A DNA stretch of 64,000 bases from Candidatus Fonsibacter ubiquis (GTDB lineage: Bacteria > Pseudomonadota > Alphaproteobacteria > Pelagibacterales > Pelagibacteraceae), in NCBI RefSeq assembly GCF_002688585.1, contig NZ_CP024034.1, forward strand, positions 735,501 through 799,500, read 5' to 3'. Below the pieces are notes generated by a model. It was not told the origin of the DNA. It worked only from the letters and a program-made list of their open reading frames with translations, and ran no database searches. Below are positions 1-8,884 of this stretch, in pieces. Both the position numbers and the translations under genes were made by a program. Numbering within the stretch: position 1 is the first letter of the stretch; each line of letters opens with the position of its first letter.

Positions 1-1
1 T

Positions 2-259
2 CTTTCTAATCATGCAGGTGGAATATTGGGTGGAATTTCTACGGGCCAAGAAATTGTTGCATCATTTGCAGTTAAGCCAACATCCTCAATTTTAAATACT
101 CGTAATACTATTGATAAGAATGGAAAAAATACAAAAATTTCTGTTCGTGGAAGACATGATCCTTGTGTTGGAATTAGGGCTGTTCCAATTGGAGAAGCTA
201 TGCTTGCGTGTATTTTGCTTGATCATTTAATGATGCACCGAGCACAATGCGGTAACTAA
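2..259 (+). CDS. aroC: Chorismate synthase, C-terminal fragment (cut by window edge)
   Basis: The frame is open from base 2 and ends at TAA 257-259, so only about the last 85 residues are present. The fragment contains the conserved [10 protein letters not shown] and GRHDPCVG blocks of chorismate synthase, followed by the usual AVPIGEAM helix. The enzyme converts 5-enolpyruvylshikimate 3-phosphate to chorismate in the cytoplasm, the last step of the shikimate pathway, and uses reduced FMN. The rhomboid gene starts 3 bases downstream on the same strand, so the two are probably co-transcribed. Identity is secure from the motifs; the missing N-terminus is due to the window and not to truncation. 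Confidence 0.95.
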   Translation, partial: LSNHAGGILGGISTGQEIVASFAVKPTSSILNTRNTIDKNGKNTKISVRGRHDPCVGIRAVPIGEAMLACILLDHLMMHRAQCGN

Positions 260-262
260 TCT

Positions 263-1003
263 GTGATCCCATTAAAAGACGAAAACGTTACACTTTCAAC
301 TCCAATATTAAGTTATTCAATTATTGCAAGTTGTATTGTAGTTTTTTTAATACAAATAAGTTCGCCTGGATATACAAGTGGAAATTTATTTTACTCTTAT
401 GGTGTTGTACCGGCATCTTTGCTTGGAATAGAATCATTACCGGGTGATTTAGAAAAAATTGATCCTTATCTCACATTAATTACCTCTATGTTTATGCATG
501 GGGGATGGATGCATTTAATTGGAAATATGCTTTATATGTGGATATTTGCCGACAACATTGAAGATGATCTTGGAAAAGTAAAATTTATTTTATTCTACAT
601 AGCTTCAGGTATTGCAGCTGCACTTACACAAGTTTATCTCAACGTAAATTCAACTGTACCCATGGTGGGTGCTAGCGGAGCAATAAGTGGGGTCTTAGGA
701 GCTTATATGATCCGTTATCCTCGTAATAAAATTTTAGTATTAATTCCTCTTGGCGTTTTCACCCAACTTTTAAGAATTCCTGCTCTTTTTGTTTTAGGAT
801 TTTGGTTTATTTTACAATTCATTAGTTCAGCTGGTAGCACTGGAGAAGGAGGTGGAGTTGCATATGGCGCCCATATAGGAGGATTTGTATTTGGTGCTGC
901 AGTAATGTTTTTCTTTGGAAATTTTTTAATTCCCAAAAAAGCATTCTTTAAAGCTTTAACTGAAGAGGATGATAAGAAAAAAAATCCCTGGATTCAGGAT
1001 TAA
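263..1003 (+). CDS. Rhomboid family intramembrane serine protease
   Basis: This 246-residue, mostly hydrophobic protein has the rhomboid signature: HGGWMHLIGN at about residues 79-88 (the HxxxN oxyanion region), GASG at 136-139 with Ser138 as nucleophile, and His204 in YGAHIGG as its catalytic partner. Rhomboids cleave transmembrane segments within the inner membrane; the substrate here is unknown. I take the GTG at 263 as the start because it gives the N-terminus MIPLKDEN, which is typical of bacterial rhomboids of this type. The gene lies 3 bases after aroC and is followed by a hairpin at 1059-1080. The family assignment is firm and the biological role open. Confidence 0.9.
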   Translation: MIPLKDENVTLSTPILSYSIIASCIVVFLIQISSPGYTSGNLFYSYGVVPASLLGIESLPGDLEKIDPYLTLITSMFMHGGWMHLIGNMLYMWIFADNIEDDLGKVKFILFYIASGIAAALTQVYLNVNSTVPMVGASGAISGVLGAYMIRYPRNKILVLIPLGVFTQLLRIPALFVLGFWFILQFISSAGSTGEGGGVAYGAHIGGFVFGAAVMFFFGNFLIPKKAFFKALTEEDDKKKNPWIQD

Positions 1004-1058
1004 ATTATCCACATAAATTAAAGATAAAATTACTTAGATGTTCTCGTTTTGATTCCCT

Positions 1059-1084
1059 TTTGATTCCATTTTGAATCAAATTTT
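1059..1084. terminator. Hairpin between convergent genes, probable bidirectional terminator
   Basis: TTTGATTC at 1059-1066 and GAATCAAA at 1073-1080 form a perfect 8-bp stem around a 6-base loop, followed by TTTT on the plus strand. It lies between the convergent rhomboid and SDR genes, where a shared terminator is expected. A direct repeat TTTTGATTCC occurs at 1047-1056 and 1058-1067, an 11-base period, so a second partly overlapping arm exists. The stem is AT-rich and the T-run short, so efficiency is uncertain. Confidence 0.45.
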
Positions 1085-1115
1085 CTACTTTTAAGGGTGT
1101 ATGTGAATACTTTAG

Positions 1116-1859
1116 TTAAATGGTCATTCCACCGTCTAATGAATATACAACCCCTGTAGAGAATGCAGACTCATCGCTCGCTAAATAAGCCGCGAGTGCA
1201 GCTACCTCTTCTGGCTTTCCTAATCTTCCCATCGGCTGTCTATCAATAAAGTCTTTTCTAGCTTTGACTGGATCTTTGAATGCATTCACTCGATCTTCCC
1301 AAGAGGGGGTATGAACAGTTCCTGGGGCGATCGCATTGCATCTAATGTTATATTTTAAAAAATCAACTGCTATTGATTTTGTAAGACCTATAACAGCAGC
1401 TTTGGTCGCTCCATATACAAATCGATCTTTTACTCCTTTAATACTTGATACAACAGATGCCATATTTATTATAACTCCAGACTTTTGATCAATCATTTTT
1501 GGGATAATACCTTTAATCATTAAATACATTGATCGGACATTAACATTGAAAGAAAAATCCCAATCTTTTTCTTCACACTCAAGTATAGTTCCGTTATGTA
1601 CAAAACCAACACAATTAAAAAGAATATCAATTTTTGAAATATTATTACAAAATTTCTTCACATCGTTGGCATTTGTTGAGTCTAGTGTATGAATTTTTAT
1701 TTTAGGATACTGTTTAGAAAGCTCTTCTAGTTTATGACTTCTATTTATATCAGTTGCAATAACATTAGCACCTTCATTTAAAAAACGAATAGCTGTTTCC
1801 CTCCCAATCCCTTGACCAGCTGCAGTTATAATTACACTTTTATTTTCTAATCTTTTCAT
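1116..1859 (-). CDS. SDR oxidoreductase of the BDH2/DHRS6 type
   Basis: This 247-residue short-chain dehydrogenase has the NAD(P)-binding TAAGQGIG motif at residues 12-19, Ser135, and Tyr149 and Lys153 in the catalytic YxxxK. Many blocks resemble, from memory, mammalian DHRS6/BDH2: the CEEKDWDFS segment, NVRSMYLMIKG, TKAAVIGLTKS and the PGTVHTPS loop. BDH2 has been described as a cytosolic 3-hydroxybutyrate dehydrogenase and more recently as a 4-oxo-L-proline reductase; bacterial relatives also act on deoxy-sugar acids. The gene is divergent from a DUF1445 protein across 39 bases and lies near 5-oxoprolinase genes, so a role in cyclic imino or amino acid metabolism is attractive but inferred. 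The substrate cannot be fixed from sequence. Confidence 0.8.
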   Translation of the reverse strand: MKRLENKSVIITAAGQGIGRETAIRFLNEGANVIATDINRSHKLEELSKQYPKIKIHTLDSTNANDVKKFCNNISKIDILFNCVGFVHNGTILECEEKDWDFSFNVNVRSMYLMIKGIIPKMIDQKSGVIINMASVVSSIKGVKDRFVYGATKAAVIGLTKSIAVDFLKYNIRCNAIAPGTVHTPSWEDRVNAFKDPVKARKDFIDRQPMGRLGKPEEVAALAAYLASDESAFSTGVVYSLDGGMTI

Positions 1860-1898
1860 CTAAATTAAACTTGTAATTAAATTTTTTTATAAAATTAA

Positions 1899-2687
1899 AT
1901 GTTAAATATCACAGATCCCGTCGAAGCAAGAAAAATTATAAGAGCTGATAAATATGATAAACAAACTGCTGGTATCGCCGGGAAATATGTACAAGGAAAT
2001 CTCTGTATCTTGCCAAGTAAATACGCAATCGACTTTGCAGCCTTTTGTCAGAAAAATCCTAAACCATGTCCGCTAATTGGTTTTGGAACTAAAGGAAATC
2101 CTTATTTAAAAGATCTAGGTGATATTGATATTAGAACTGATGTGCCAAAATACAGAATTTGGAAAAATGGTGAAATTATTGATGAACCTTGTAACATTAA
2201 AAAATATTGGAATGACGATCTAGTTGTCTTTGTTTTAGGTTGCTCTATGTCATTTGAATTACCTTTAATGGAAGCTGGAATTGAAATGCAGCATATAAAA
2301 AACAACACAACTGTGCCTATGTATAAAACGAATATAGATTGCGAACCAGCAGGTCCTTTTAAAGGAAAACTAGTTGTTTCGATGAGACCTTTAAATGCAG
2401 AAGATACGATCAAAGCAATTCAAATTTCATCAAGATTTCCAGCTGTTCATGGAGCGCCTGTGCACTTAGGTGAGCCTGGTCAAATAGGAATAAAAAATAT
2501 TATGAAACCCGAGTATGGTGACCCGCCTAGGGCAATTAAAAATAATGAAATTCCAGTATTTTGGGCATGTGGAGTTACTCCCCAGTCCGTAGTTGAAAAT
2601 TGTAAGCCTGAATTTTGTATAACTCACAAACCAGGAGCAATGTTAATTACTGATAAATTAAATAGCAGTCTTGCGGCAATAAACTAG
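1899..2687 (+). CDS. DUF1445 / UPF0317 protein, D-glutamate cyclase family
   Basis: This 262-residue protein has the usual length and motifs of the UPF0317 putative hydro-lyases: GFGTKGNP, a VVFVLGCSMSFE block with a conserved Cys, the YKTNIDCEPAGPF segment and HGAPVHLGEPGQIGI near the C-terminus. The family also contains the bacterial-like domain of mammalian DGLUCY, which cyclises D-glutamate to 5-oxo-D-proline. 5-Oxoprolinase subunits lie 5 kb away with an importer between, so formation or use of 5-oxoproline is a reasonable inference. The gene ends 4 bases into the convergent livF gene. The family is certain; the reaction is not proven for bacterial members, whose annotation is often just 'hydro-lyase'. 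Confidence 0.85.
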   Translation: MLNITDPVEARKIIRADKYDKQTAGIAGKYVQGNLCILPSKYAIDFAAFCQKNPKPCPLIGFGTKGNPYLKDLGDIDIRTDVPKYRIWKNGEIIDEPCNIKKYWNDDLVVFVLGCSMSFELPLMEAGIEMQHIKNNTTVPMYKTNIDCEPAGPFKGKLVVSMRPLNAEDTIKAIQISSRFPAVHGAPVHLGEPGQIGIKNIMKPEYGDPPRAIKNNEIPVFWACGVTPQSVVENCKPEFCITHKPGAMLITDKLNSSLAAIN

Positions 2688-3394
2688 GACCCTAAAAAAA
2701 CTCTTTTTAATTCTTTGCTATTAATTAGGTCATTTGAGGCTCCATCAATTACAAGCCTTCCGCTTTCAAGAACATAGCCCCTTTGCGCCATACTTAAAGC
2801 TAATCTTACATTTTGTTCTACAAATAAAATAGAAATTCCTCGCTCTGCGATTTTTTTAAAAATTAACTTTAAATCTTCAATAACTAATGGAGCAAGTCCA
2901 AGGAAAGGCTCGTCGACCATAAGTAATTTTGGCATTCCCATCAATCCTCTACCAATCGCTAACATTTGTTGTTCACCCCCGGACATAGTATTTGCAATTT
3001 GATTTGAACGATCCTTTAATTTTGGAAAAAAATTGTAAATATCTTGTAATGATTTTTCTCTTTCAGTCTTTGCTTTTTCATGATAAGCGCCAAGTAATAA
3101 ATTTTGCAAAACTGTTAAATACGGAAACACTCTTCGTCTTTCTAAGACGTGTGAAATTCCAACACCAACTCTTTGATAAGTTTCATATTTATTAATTTGA
3201 ATTTTATTAAAATTTATTTCTCCACTTTTTATTTTTATCAAACCACTAATACTATTGAGGATAGTACTTTTTCCTGATCCATTAGGGCCAAGCAATGCTA
3301 CTATTTCACCCTCTTTTACATTTAAAGAAACATTCCAAATGACTTGGTAATCATCATACGCAACATCAATATTTTTTATATTAAGCAGCATCAA
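2684..3394 (-). CDS. livF: Branched-chain amino acid type ABC transporter, ATPase LivF
   Basis: This 236-residue ABC ATPase has Walker A GPNGSGKST (about residues 36-44), the signature MSGGEQQML and Walker B LLMVDEPFLGL. The short length and the GISHVLERRRVFPYLTVLQNL segment are typical of LivF. It is the last gene of the livHMGF operon and overlaps livG by 14 bases. With LivG it powers the LivHM membrane pair at the inner membrane. Its distance from a standard leucine operon and its pxp and DUF1445 neighbours suggest that the substrate is not necessarily leucine, isoleucine or valine. Confidence 0.92.
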   Translation of the reverse strand: MMLLNIKNIDVAYDDYQVIWNVSLNVKEGEIVALLGPNGSGKSTILNSISGLIKIKSGEINFNKIQINKYETYQRVGVGISHVLERRRVFPYLTVLQNLLLGAYHEKAKTEREKSLQDIYNFFPKLKDRSNQIANTMSGGEQQMLAIGRGLMGMPKLLMVDEPFLGLAPLVIEDLKLIFKKIAERGISILFVEQNVRLALSMAQRGYVLESGRLVIDGASNDLINSKELKRVFLGS

Positions 3395-4106
3395 TAGTTC
3401 CTAGGTAAGCATCTATTACTTGTGTATTTTGACTAATATTTTTTGGCGTATCAAATGCAATTCTTTTTCCCTGATTGAGAGCAAGAATTCTATCTGAAAT
3501 ATCCATGATAATTTTCATGTTATGCTCAATCGTTACAACAGTTATTCCATTTTTTTTTAATTTTAGAACTAATTCAACAAGACCAGGAATAGTTCTTTGA
3601 TCAACTCCTCCAGTAACCTCATCCATAAGTAATAATTTAGGATCTGTTGCCAAAGCTCTTGCAAGTTCTAAACGTTTACGTTGTCCGGTTGAAAGTTCTT
3701 TTGCGTAATGGTGTCTTTTTTCAATTAAATCAACAAAATCAATAATTTCTAAAGCTTTGTCGCGCGCAACTTTTAAATTTTTTTCTTTTACTAACGCGCC
3801 GACAATTACATTTTCTAATAAAGTCTGATCAGCAAAAGGTTTTAGTTTTTGAAAAGTTCGACCGACTCCTAATCTACAAATTAGATCCGGTCTAATATTT
3901 GTTATATTTTTATCTCTTAATATAACCTGACCTTTGTCTGATTTTGTAAATCCAGTAATAAGATCGAATAAGGTAGATTTACCTGCTCCATTTGGACCAA
4001 TAACTCCTAAAATCTCTCCTTCGTTAACATCAAATGTAATATCGCTATTTGCATGAATTCCCCCAAATGATCTACTCAGATTTTCAACTTTTAGTAAATT
4101 ACTCAT
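3381..4106 (-). CDS. livG: Branched-chain amino acid type ABC transporter, ATPase LivG
   Basis: This 241-residue ABC ATPase carries Walker A GPNGAGKST near residue 36, the signature ELSTGQRKRLELARAL and Walker B LLLMDEVTGGVD. The FDLITGFTKSDKG and VGRTFQ blocks are typical of LivG-type subunits. The usual Walker B LDEP(A/M)AG reads MDEVTGG here, which keeps the acidic pair but changes the following residues. It overlaps livM by 4 bases (ATGA-type coupling) and livF by 14, so the order livH-livM-livG-livF forms one transcription unit. The substrate is inferred only from context. Confidence 0.92.
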   Translation of the reverse strand: MSNLLKVENLSRSFGGIHANSDITFDVNEGEILGVIGPNGAGKSTLFDLITGFTKSDKGQVILRDKNITNIRPDLICRLGVGRTFQKLKPFADQTLLENVIVGALVKEKNLKVARDKALEIIDFVDLIEKRHHYAKELSTGQRKRLELARALATDPKLLLMDEVTGGVDQRTIPGLVELVLKLKKNGITVVTIEHNMKIIMDISDRILALNQGKRIAFDTPKNISQNTQVIDAYLGTIDAA

Positions 4107-5125
4107 TTTACCTTTTCTCTTTCTCTAAAAGATCTTGGAATTAATGAAACAATTCCTGAGGGTCTAAATATACAAATTAAAATAATTAAAATTCCATAAA
4201 TAATTAAATCTATAGATCGTCCGGTACCGCCAAAATAAATTCTAGAAAATTCAGAAATAGGAATTAAAATTGATGAACCGATAATAGGCCCCCAAATATT
4301 TCCAACCCCACCCATGACTGAAATTAATAATACTAAAATAGATATATCAGCACTAAAAGTATTATTAGGATCTATGATAAGAACATATTGCGCATATATA
4401 CTTCCCATTGGAGCCATGATCATTGCAGAAATTATAAAAGCAATCACCTTATACTTAGATACATGAATACCTAAGCTTGATGCTGCTTCTGATTGATCTC
4501 TGATAGCTTTAAGTCGATAACCAAGTTTTGATCGGTTCAGTAACCAAACTAAAAAGAAGGTTATGATAAAAAAAACCAAAGTGATGTAATAGTATGCAAC
4601 TTTATTTTTATGAAATTGCATTGAAAGCCAAGGACTATCTCGGTTTATAGGTACATATAAACCTGCGGATGCACCAACTTCAGGCCACCTTTGAAAAATA
4701 ACTTGAAAACTTATTCCAATTAATAAAGTTGCTATTGCAAAATAATGTCCTTTTAATCTTAACATCGGCACTCCAATTAACAATGCAATGAATGCAGAAA
4801 TTGCAATTCCAATTATAATTCCAAACCAAGGCGTAATTTGAAATTTTGTATAAAAATATCCAGATGCATAAGCGCCAATACCAAAAAAGATTGCATGCCC
4901 AAGACTAATTTGTCCAGAAAATCCAGCAAGTACATTCCATGATTGGGACATAACCGCGTGCATAAAAATCATCATCAATAGATGAAGAGCAAATTTAGAT
5001 GGGGAAATGAAAGGATATAAAAATAACCCTAAAACGACTATACCAATTATTATTAGTGAATTTTTGTTAAAATAATTTAAAGGTTCATTTTTAGCTTGCA
5101 ACAACTCTTTGGAAATTAAGTTCAT
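4103..5125 (-). CDS. livM: Branched-chain amino acid type ABC transporter, permease LivM
   Basis: This 340-residue polytopic protein has the LivM hallmarks: WNVLAGFSGQISLGHAIFFGIGAY in the first third, GVPMLRLKGHYFAIATLL, and the cytoplasmic RDQSEAASSLGIHVSKYK coupling loop that contacts the ATPases. The C-terminal GGVGNIWGPIIGS block is also typical. It spans the inner membrane and pairs with LivH to form the translocation channel. It starts 3 bases after livH and overlaps livG by 4 bases. No unusual features are seen. Confidence 0.92.
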   Translation of the reverse strand: MNLISKELLQAKNEPLNYFNKNSLIIIGIVVLGLFLYPFISPSKFALHLLMMIFMHAVMSQSWNVLAGFSGQISLGHAIFFGIGAYASGYFYTKFQITPWFGIIIGIAISAFIALLIGVPMLRLKGHYFAIATLLIGISFQVIFQRWPEVGASAGLYVPINRDSPWLSMQFHKNKVAYYYITLVFFIITFFLVWLLNRSKLGYRLKAIRDQSEAASSLGIHVSKYKVIAFIISAMIMAPMGSIYAQYVLIIDPNNTFSADISILVLLISVMGGVGNIWGPIIGSSILIPISEFSRIYFGGTGRSIDLIIYGILIILICIFRPSGIVSLIPRSFREREKVK

Positions 5126-5128
5126 ATT

Positions 5129-5995
5129 TTAATATCTTCCAAAGATTCCTTGTGGTCTTAATATTACTACTAATAAATAAACGGCAAAAACATAGAGTAG
5201 TTTATAAGAGGGATCGATCAATAAACCTCCCACAGACTCAACAATTCCAATTATTACTCCTGCAATCAAACTTCCATTGATACTTCCAAAACCTCCTAAA
5301 GCTACAGCAACAAAGGCAAATAAAGAAAAATTCACTCCTACATCTGGAAAAACATAATAATAATTTGACAACATCGAACCAGCAACTGCTACACAACTTA
5401 GACCAATAGCCCAACCCAATGCGAACATTTTATTTGAGGGTATTCCTAAAATTTCTGCAGCTTGTCTATCTTGAGAAGTTGCTTGTAAGGCAGTTCCTGT
5501 TTCAGTTTTAGTTACAAATAAATATAATAAAATAAATGCAAATAAGCAGACAAAACTTGCAAATAATTGAGGGTAACCAATAAAAACTCCGTAGACTTCA
5601 AACTTTCCTTGAATGATTGGATTTTTTATTGTTCTAAAGTCAGGTGTAAAAAAAAATTGCGCTAAAGCTCTTATTGTTACAGCAAGTCCAAAGGTTGCAC
5701 AAATTTGGATTAACATAGTTGAATTCAAAATTTTTCGAATAATAAAATAGTGAGTAAATACTCCTAAAAAAGCCATTAAAATAATAGTCAGTGGTATTGA
5801 AAATATTGGATCAATTCCAAATAACATCCAAAACCAAAATGTTGAAAACATTGAAAGCATTAAATGATCTCCGTGAGCAAAATTTACAATTTCCATTAAT
5901 CCGAAAATTAAACTTAGCCCCGCAGCAATTAATGCGTAAATTAAACCCATTAAAATTCCACTTATAATTGCTTGAAATATTACTTGTGAAGTCAT
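5129..5995 (-). CDS. livH: Branched-chain amino acid type ABC transporter, permease LivH
   Basis: This 288-residue permease has the LivH N-terminus SGILMGLIYALIAAGLSLIFGLMEIVNFAHGD, the mid-protein TSQDRQAAEILGIPSNK coupling loop and a GGFGSINGSLIAG segment. It is the first gene of the minus-strand livHMGF operon. The binding protein gene starts 64 bases away on the opposite strand, so the short divergent spacer must carry both promoters. It forms the inner membrane channel with LivM. I infer import of an amino acid or amide; the exact ligand needs the binding protein to be tested. Confidence 0.92.
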   Translation of the reverse strand: MTSQVIFQAIISGILMGLIYALIAAGLSLIFGLMEIVNFAHGDHLMLSMFSTFWFWMLFGIDPIFSIPLTIILMAFLGVFTHYFIIRKILNSTMLIQICATFGLAVTIRALAQFFFTPDFRTIKNPIIQGKFEVYGVFIGYPQLFASFVCLFAFILLYLFVTKTETGTALQATSQDRQAAEILGIPSNKMFALGWAIGLSCVAVAGSMLSNYYYVFPDVGVNFSLFAFVAVALGGFGSINGSLIAGVIIGIVESVGGLLIDPSYKLLYVFAVYLLVVILRPQGIFGRY

Positions 5996-6059
5996 TTATG
6001 ATTTTATTTACTTAATTTAAAATAAGTGGTTAACTTAATTAAAATAATAAAGGAAATCT

Positions 6060-7325
6060 ATGAAAATAAAAATAACAAGTTTTTTATTTGCTTCAATTTT
6101 TGCATTCAGTTCATTATTTGCAAATATTGTAAAAGCAAATGAAGTTAAAATTGGAGTACTTCTTCCGCTAACAGGACCAGTTGCACAAATTGGTCTTGAT
6201 GCAAAAGCTGCTATCGAAACTGCGGTTGATATTATAAACAATAAAACTGATCTTAACATTCCGCTAGCAAAAACTGAAGGTTTACCAGGACTTAAAGGTG
6301 CAAAAATTAAAGTTGTAATTGTCGATCACCAAGGAAAACCTGAGATAGGCCAAGGCGAAGCTGAAAGATTAATTAATAACGAAAAAGTACATGCGCTTTT
6401 TGGTGCTTATTTTTCAGGTGTAACAGCAACTTCAAGTCTTGTGGCTGAGAGAGCTGGAATACCATTTGTTAATGGCTCATCATCTTCTCCTGCTTTAACA
6501 GAGAGAGGTCTTAAATATTTCTTTAGAGTAAGTCCGCATGACGGCCAGTTTACCAAGTTAATGTTTGATTTCTTAGATGAATTTCAAAAGAAAAAGAATA
6601 TAAAAATATCTTCAGCAAGTATTCTTCATGAAGATTCAGCTTTTGGTACAGACAGTGCAACGACACAAGAAAAGTTTATTAACGATAAGAAATATAAGTT
6701 ATTAGACAAAATTACATATAATGCCAAAGCAACTTCATTAAGTTCTGAAGTACAAAAGTTAAAAGCATCTAATGCGGACCTTTTGTTACCATCATCATAT
6801 ACTGCTGATACTTATTTGTTTTTAAAAACAGCTAAGGAATTAGATTATAATCCTAAAATGCTTTTAGCACAAAATGCTGGTTACACAGACCCTGCATTTG
6901 TCTCTACTGCAGGAAAAGATGCTGAAGGAGCTATTACAAGATCACCATACAATGATGACCTTGCAAAAAGAATCCCAAATCTATCCAAGGTAAATGAGCT
7001 TTTTAAGAAAAAATCTAATGGACGAGATTTATCAGATGTTCCAGCTAGAGAATTTACTGCATTTATGGTTTTAGCAGATGCAATTAACAGAGCTGGATCA
7101 ACTAATCCTGATAAAATTAGAGATGCATTAATTAAAACAAATATCCCTGCAAAGGATCTGATTGTTCCTTACGAAGGAGTTAGATTCGATGCAAAAGGTC
7201 AAAATGAACTTCAAAGAGGTATTTTGATGCAAGTACAAAATGGTAAATATTGTACAATTTATCCATTCACATTTGCAGCCTGCGAAGTGAAATACCCAAT
7301 GCCAACTTGGGCACAAAAAAAATAA
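6060..7325 (+). CDS. Periplasmic binding protein of the HAAT ABC transporter (LivK-like)
   Basis: This 421-residue protein starts with a signal peptide (MKIKITSFLFASIFAFSSLF, then cleavage probably after the VKA at residues 24-26) and continues with NEVKIGVLLPLTGPVAQIG, the classic start of type I periplasmic binding proteins. The YFSGVTATSSLVAERAGIPF and SSSSPALTERGLKYFFRVSP blocks hold the usual ligand-contacting serines. A good Shine-Dalgarno, AAAGGA, lies 6 bases before the ATG. It is divergent from livHMGF and is followed by a strong terminator, so it is a single-gene transcript that can be expressed above the membrane parts. The ligand is unknown; nearby pxpABC make 5-oxoproline a candidate. 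Confidence 0.9.
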   Translation: MKIKITSFLFASIFAFSSLFANIVKANEVKIGVLLPLTGPVAQIGLDAKAAIETAVDIINNKTDLNIPLAKTEGLPGLKGAKIKVVIVDHQGKPEIGQGEAERLINNEKVHALFGAYFSGVTATSSLVAERAGIPFVNGSSSSPALTERGLKYFFRVSPHDGQFTKLMFDFLDEFQKKKNIKISSASILHEDSAFGTDSATTQEKFINDKKYKLLDKITYNAKATSLSSEVQKLKASNADLLLPSSYTADTYLFLKTAKELDYNPKMLLAQNAGYTDPAFVSTAGKDAEGAITRSPYNDDLAKRIPNLSKVNELFKKKSNGRDLSDVPAREFTAFMVLADAINRAGSTNPDKIRDALIKTNIPAKDLIVPYEGVRFDAKGQNELQRGILMQVQNGKYCTIYPFTFAACEVKYPMPTWAQKK

Positions 7326-7347
7326 TTAATTATTTTTAATAAATTAA

Positions 7348-7380
7348 GGGGCGGTTTTAATTAACCGTCCCTTTTTTTTT
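7348..7380 (+). terminator. Intrinsic terminator after the binding protein gene
   Basis: GGGGCGGTT at 7348-7356 pairs with AACCGTCCC at 7363-7371 (one G-U pair) around a 6-base loop, followed by nine T at 7372-7380. This is the strongest GC-rich hairpin in the window. It lies 23 bases after the binding protein stop and just before the convergent end of pxpA at 7383, so it separates the two transcripts. Confidence 0.9.
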
Positions 7381-7382
7381 GA

Positions 7383-8156
7383 TCAGTTTATTTTTTTTAA
7401 TTTATCCAAAGATTTCAATTGAAAACCGTTTTTAATTAAGATGTCACGCAAATACCTAGCATTATCTACTGCAGTTTTTTCATCGCCGTGAACACAAATT
7501 GAATCAATGTCACATTTGATCTGTTTTCCAGAATAGCAATTTAAAGCCTGATTTTCTAACATCTTAAGAACATGTTTTGCAGATTCTTCTCTATCTAAGA
7601 TCATTGCATTAGGTTTTGATCTTGAAACAAGATAACCATTATCTTCGTAGTTTCTGTCCGCAAATACCTCGCATGCAATTCTTAACTTTAAGTCTCTCCC
7701 AGCTTTTTCCATTTCTGTATGTGCATTAACTAAAAAAATAATATTTGGATCAAATTGTCTAATTGCTTTTGCAATAGTCATTGACAATTCATAATTCTCG
7801 CAGGCAGTATTACTTAGAGCTCCATGGGGTTTTACGTGGGTTACTTTCATTTTTAACTTATCAGCAGCTATACTTAAAATTTCACATTGATCGATAATAA
7901 GTTTAGTAACTTCCTCTGAAGAAATATTCATTCTCTTTCTGCCAAAATTTTCTCTATCCAAGTAAGATGGGTGCGATCCAATACTAACACCATTATCTTT
8001 AGATATTCTAATTGTCTTTTTCATCGTTTCTTCATCTCCTGCGTGATAACCGCAAGCAATATTTGCAGAATTTACTATTTTTAATAAGGCAGGATCATTT
8101 TCTGTAGAATGAAACTTTGAACTTTCACCAAGATCACTATTAATATTTACTTCCAT
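7383..8156 (-). CDS. pxpA: 5-oxoprolinase subunit A (LamB/YcsF family)
   Basis: This 257-residue protein has the LamB/YcsF signature: NINSDLGES at the N-terminus, SANIACGYHAGDEETM near residues 30-45, GSHPSYLDRENFGR, and HVKPHGALSN at about 107. PxpA works with PxpB and PxpC to hydrolyse 5-oxoproline (pyroglutamate) to glutamate using ATP, a reaction that removes the spontaneous cyclisation product of glutamine and glutamate. The gene is read away from pxpBC across a 50-base spacer, whereas the three are usually in one operon. Identity is firm because all three subunits are present and next to each other. Confidence 0.93.
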   Translation of the reverse strand: MEVNINSDLGESSKFHSTENDPALLKIVNSANIACGYHAGDEETMKKTIRISKDNGVSIGSHPSYLDRENFGRKRMNISSEEVTKLIIDQCEILSIAADKLKMKVTHVKPHGALSNTACENYELSMTIAKAIRQFDPNIIFLVNAHTEMEKAGRDLKLRIACEVFADRNYEDNGYLVSRSKPNAMILDREESAKHVLKMLENQALNCYSGKQIKCDIDSICVHGDEKTAVDNARYLRDILIKNGFQLKSLDKLKKIN

Positions 8157-8206
8157 TATATTTCGCTTTTGCTAATTTAAAATTTCTTAAAGTTTATACA
8201 ATATCC

Positions 8207-8884
8207 ATGATAAAAAAAATAACTAATATCAGCGATCAAGGGATCATTTGTGATTTTGGTGAAGAGGTAAATAAAGATATTAATAAAAAAGTTATTAACC
8301 TTTTTAACTATCTTAAAGAAAAAAGTAATAAAAACGAAATTAAAGGTATCTACAATATTATTCCATCCTACAATAAACTAGTTGTACATTTTGATTTGGA
8401 AATAAATAACTCTCATAAAATTAAAGAAATAATTTCAACTATTGATCTTAAAAAATTAAACACAACTCAATCAGGCAAAAACTGGACTATTCCTGTTTGT
8501 TATGATGATGAATTTGCGCTTGATTTAGAGAATTTAACTAACTCGCTAAAATTATCTAAGGAGGAAATTATTAAATCTCATCTGGAAACTGAATTTTATG
8601 TATACATGATAGGTTTTATGCCAGGTCATCCCTATATGGGTGATCTTGATAAAAAATTATTTACCGGCCGACTTCAGTCACCCAGAGTTCAAGTACCCAT
8701 TGGCTCTGTTGCGATTGCAGAAAAATTTTGCATCGTTTACCCTTATCTTAGTCCTGGAGGATGGAACATTATTGGCAGAACTTCTGTTAAGTTATTTGAT
8801 ACTAAAAATCTTACAAACCCATGTTTGTTTTCACCCGGAGACACAATAAAATTTAAAAAAGTTAATAAATCAGAATTAAAATAA
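8207..8884 (+). CDS. pxpB: 5-oxoprolinase subunit B (KipI / allophanate hydrolase subunit 1 family)
   Basis: This 225-residue protein holds the KipI-family core: the FYVYMIGFMPGHPYMG block at about residues 129-144, the RLQSPRVQVPIGSVAIAE segment and the YPYLSPGGWNIIGRT motif with its SPGD tail. In 5-oxoprolinase this subunit pairs with PxpC, and PxpA completes the enzyme. The stop TAA overlaps the pxpC ATG by one base (TAATG), which points to translational coupling. An older reading as a KipI sporulation inhibitor does not fit a Gram-negative with pxpA next door. Confidence 0.93.
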   Translation: MIKKITNISDQGIICDFGEEVNKDINKKVINLFNYLKEKSNKNEIKGIYNIIPSYNKLVVHFDLEINNSHKIKEIISTIDLKKLNTTQSGKNWTIPVCYDDEFALDLENLTNSLKLSKEEIIKSHLETEFYVYMIGFMPGHPYMGDLDKKLFTGRLQSPRVQVPIGSVAIAEKFCIVYPYLSPGGWNIIGRTSVKLFDTKNLTNPCLFSPGDTIKFKKVNKSELK

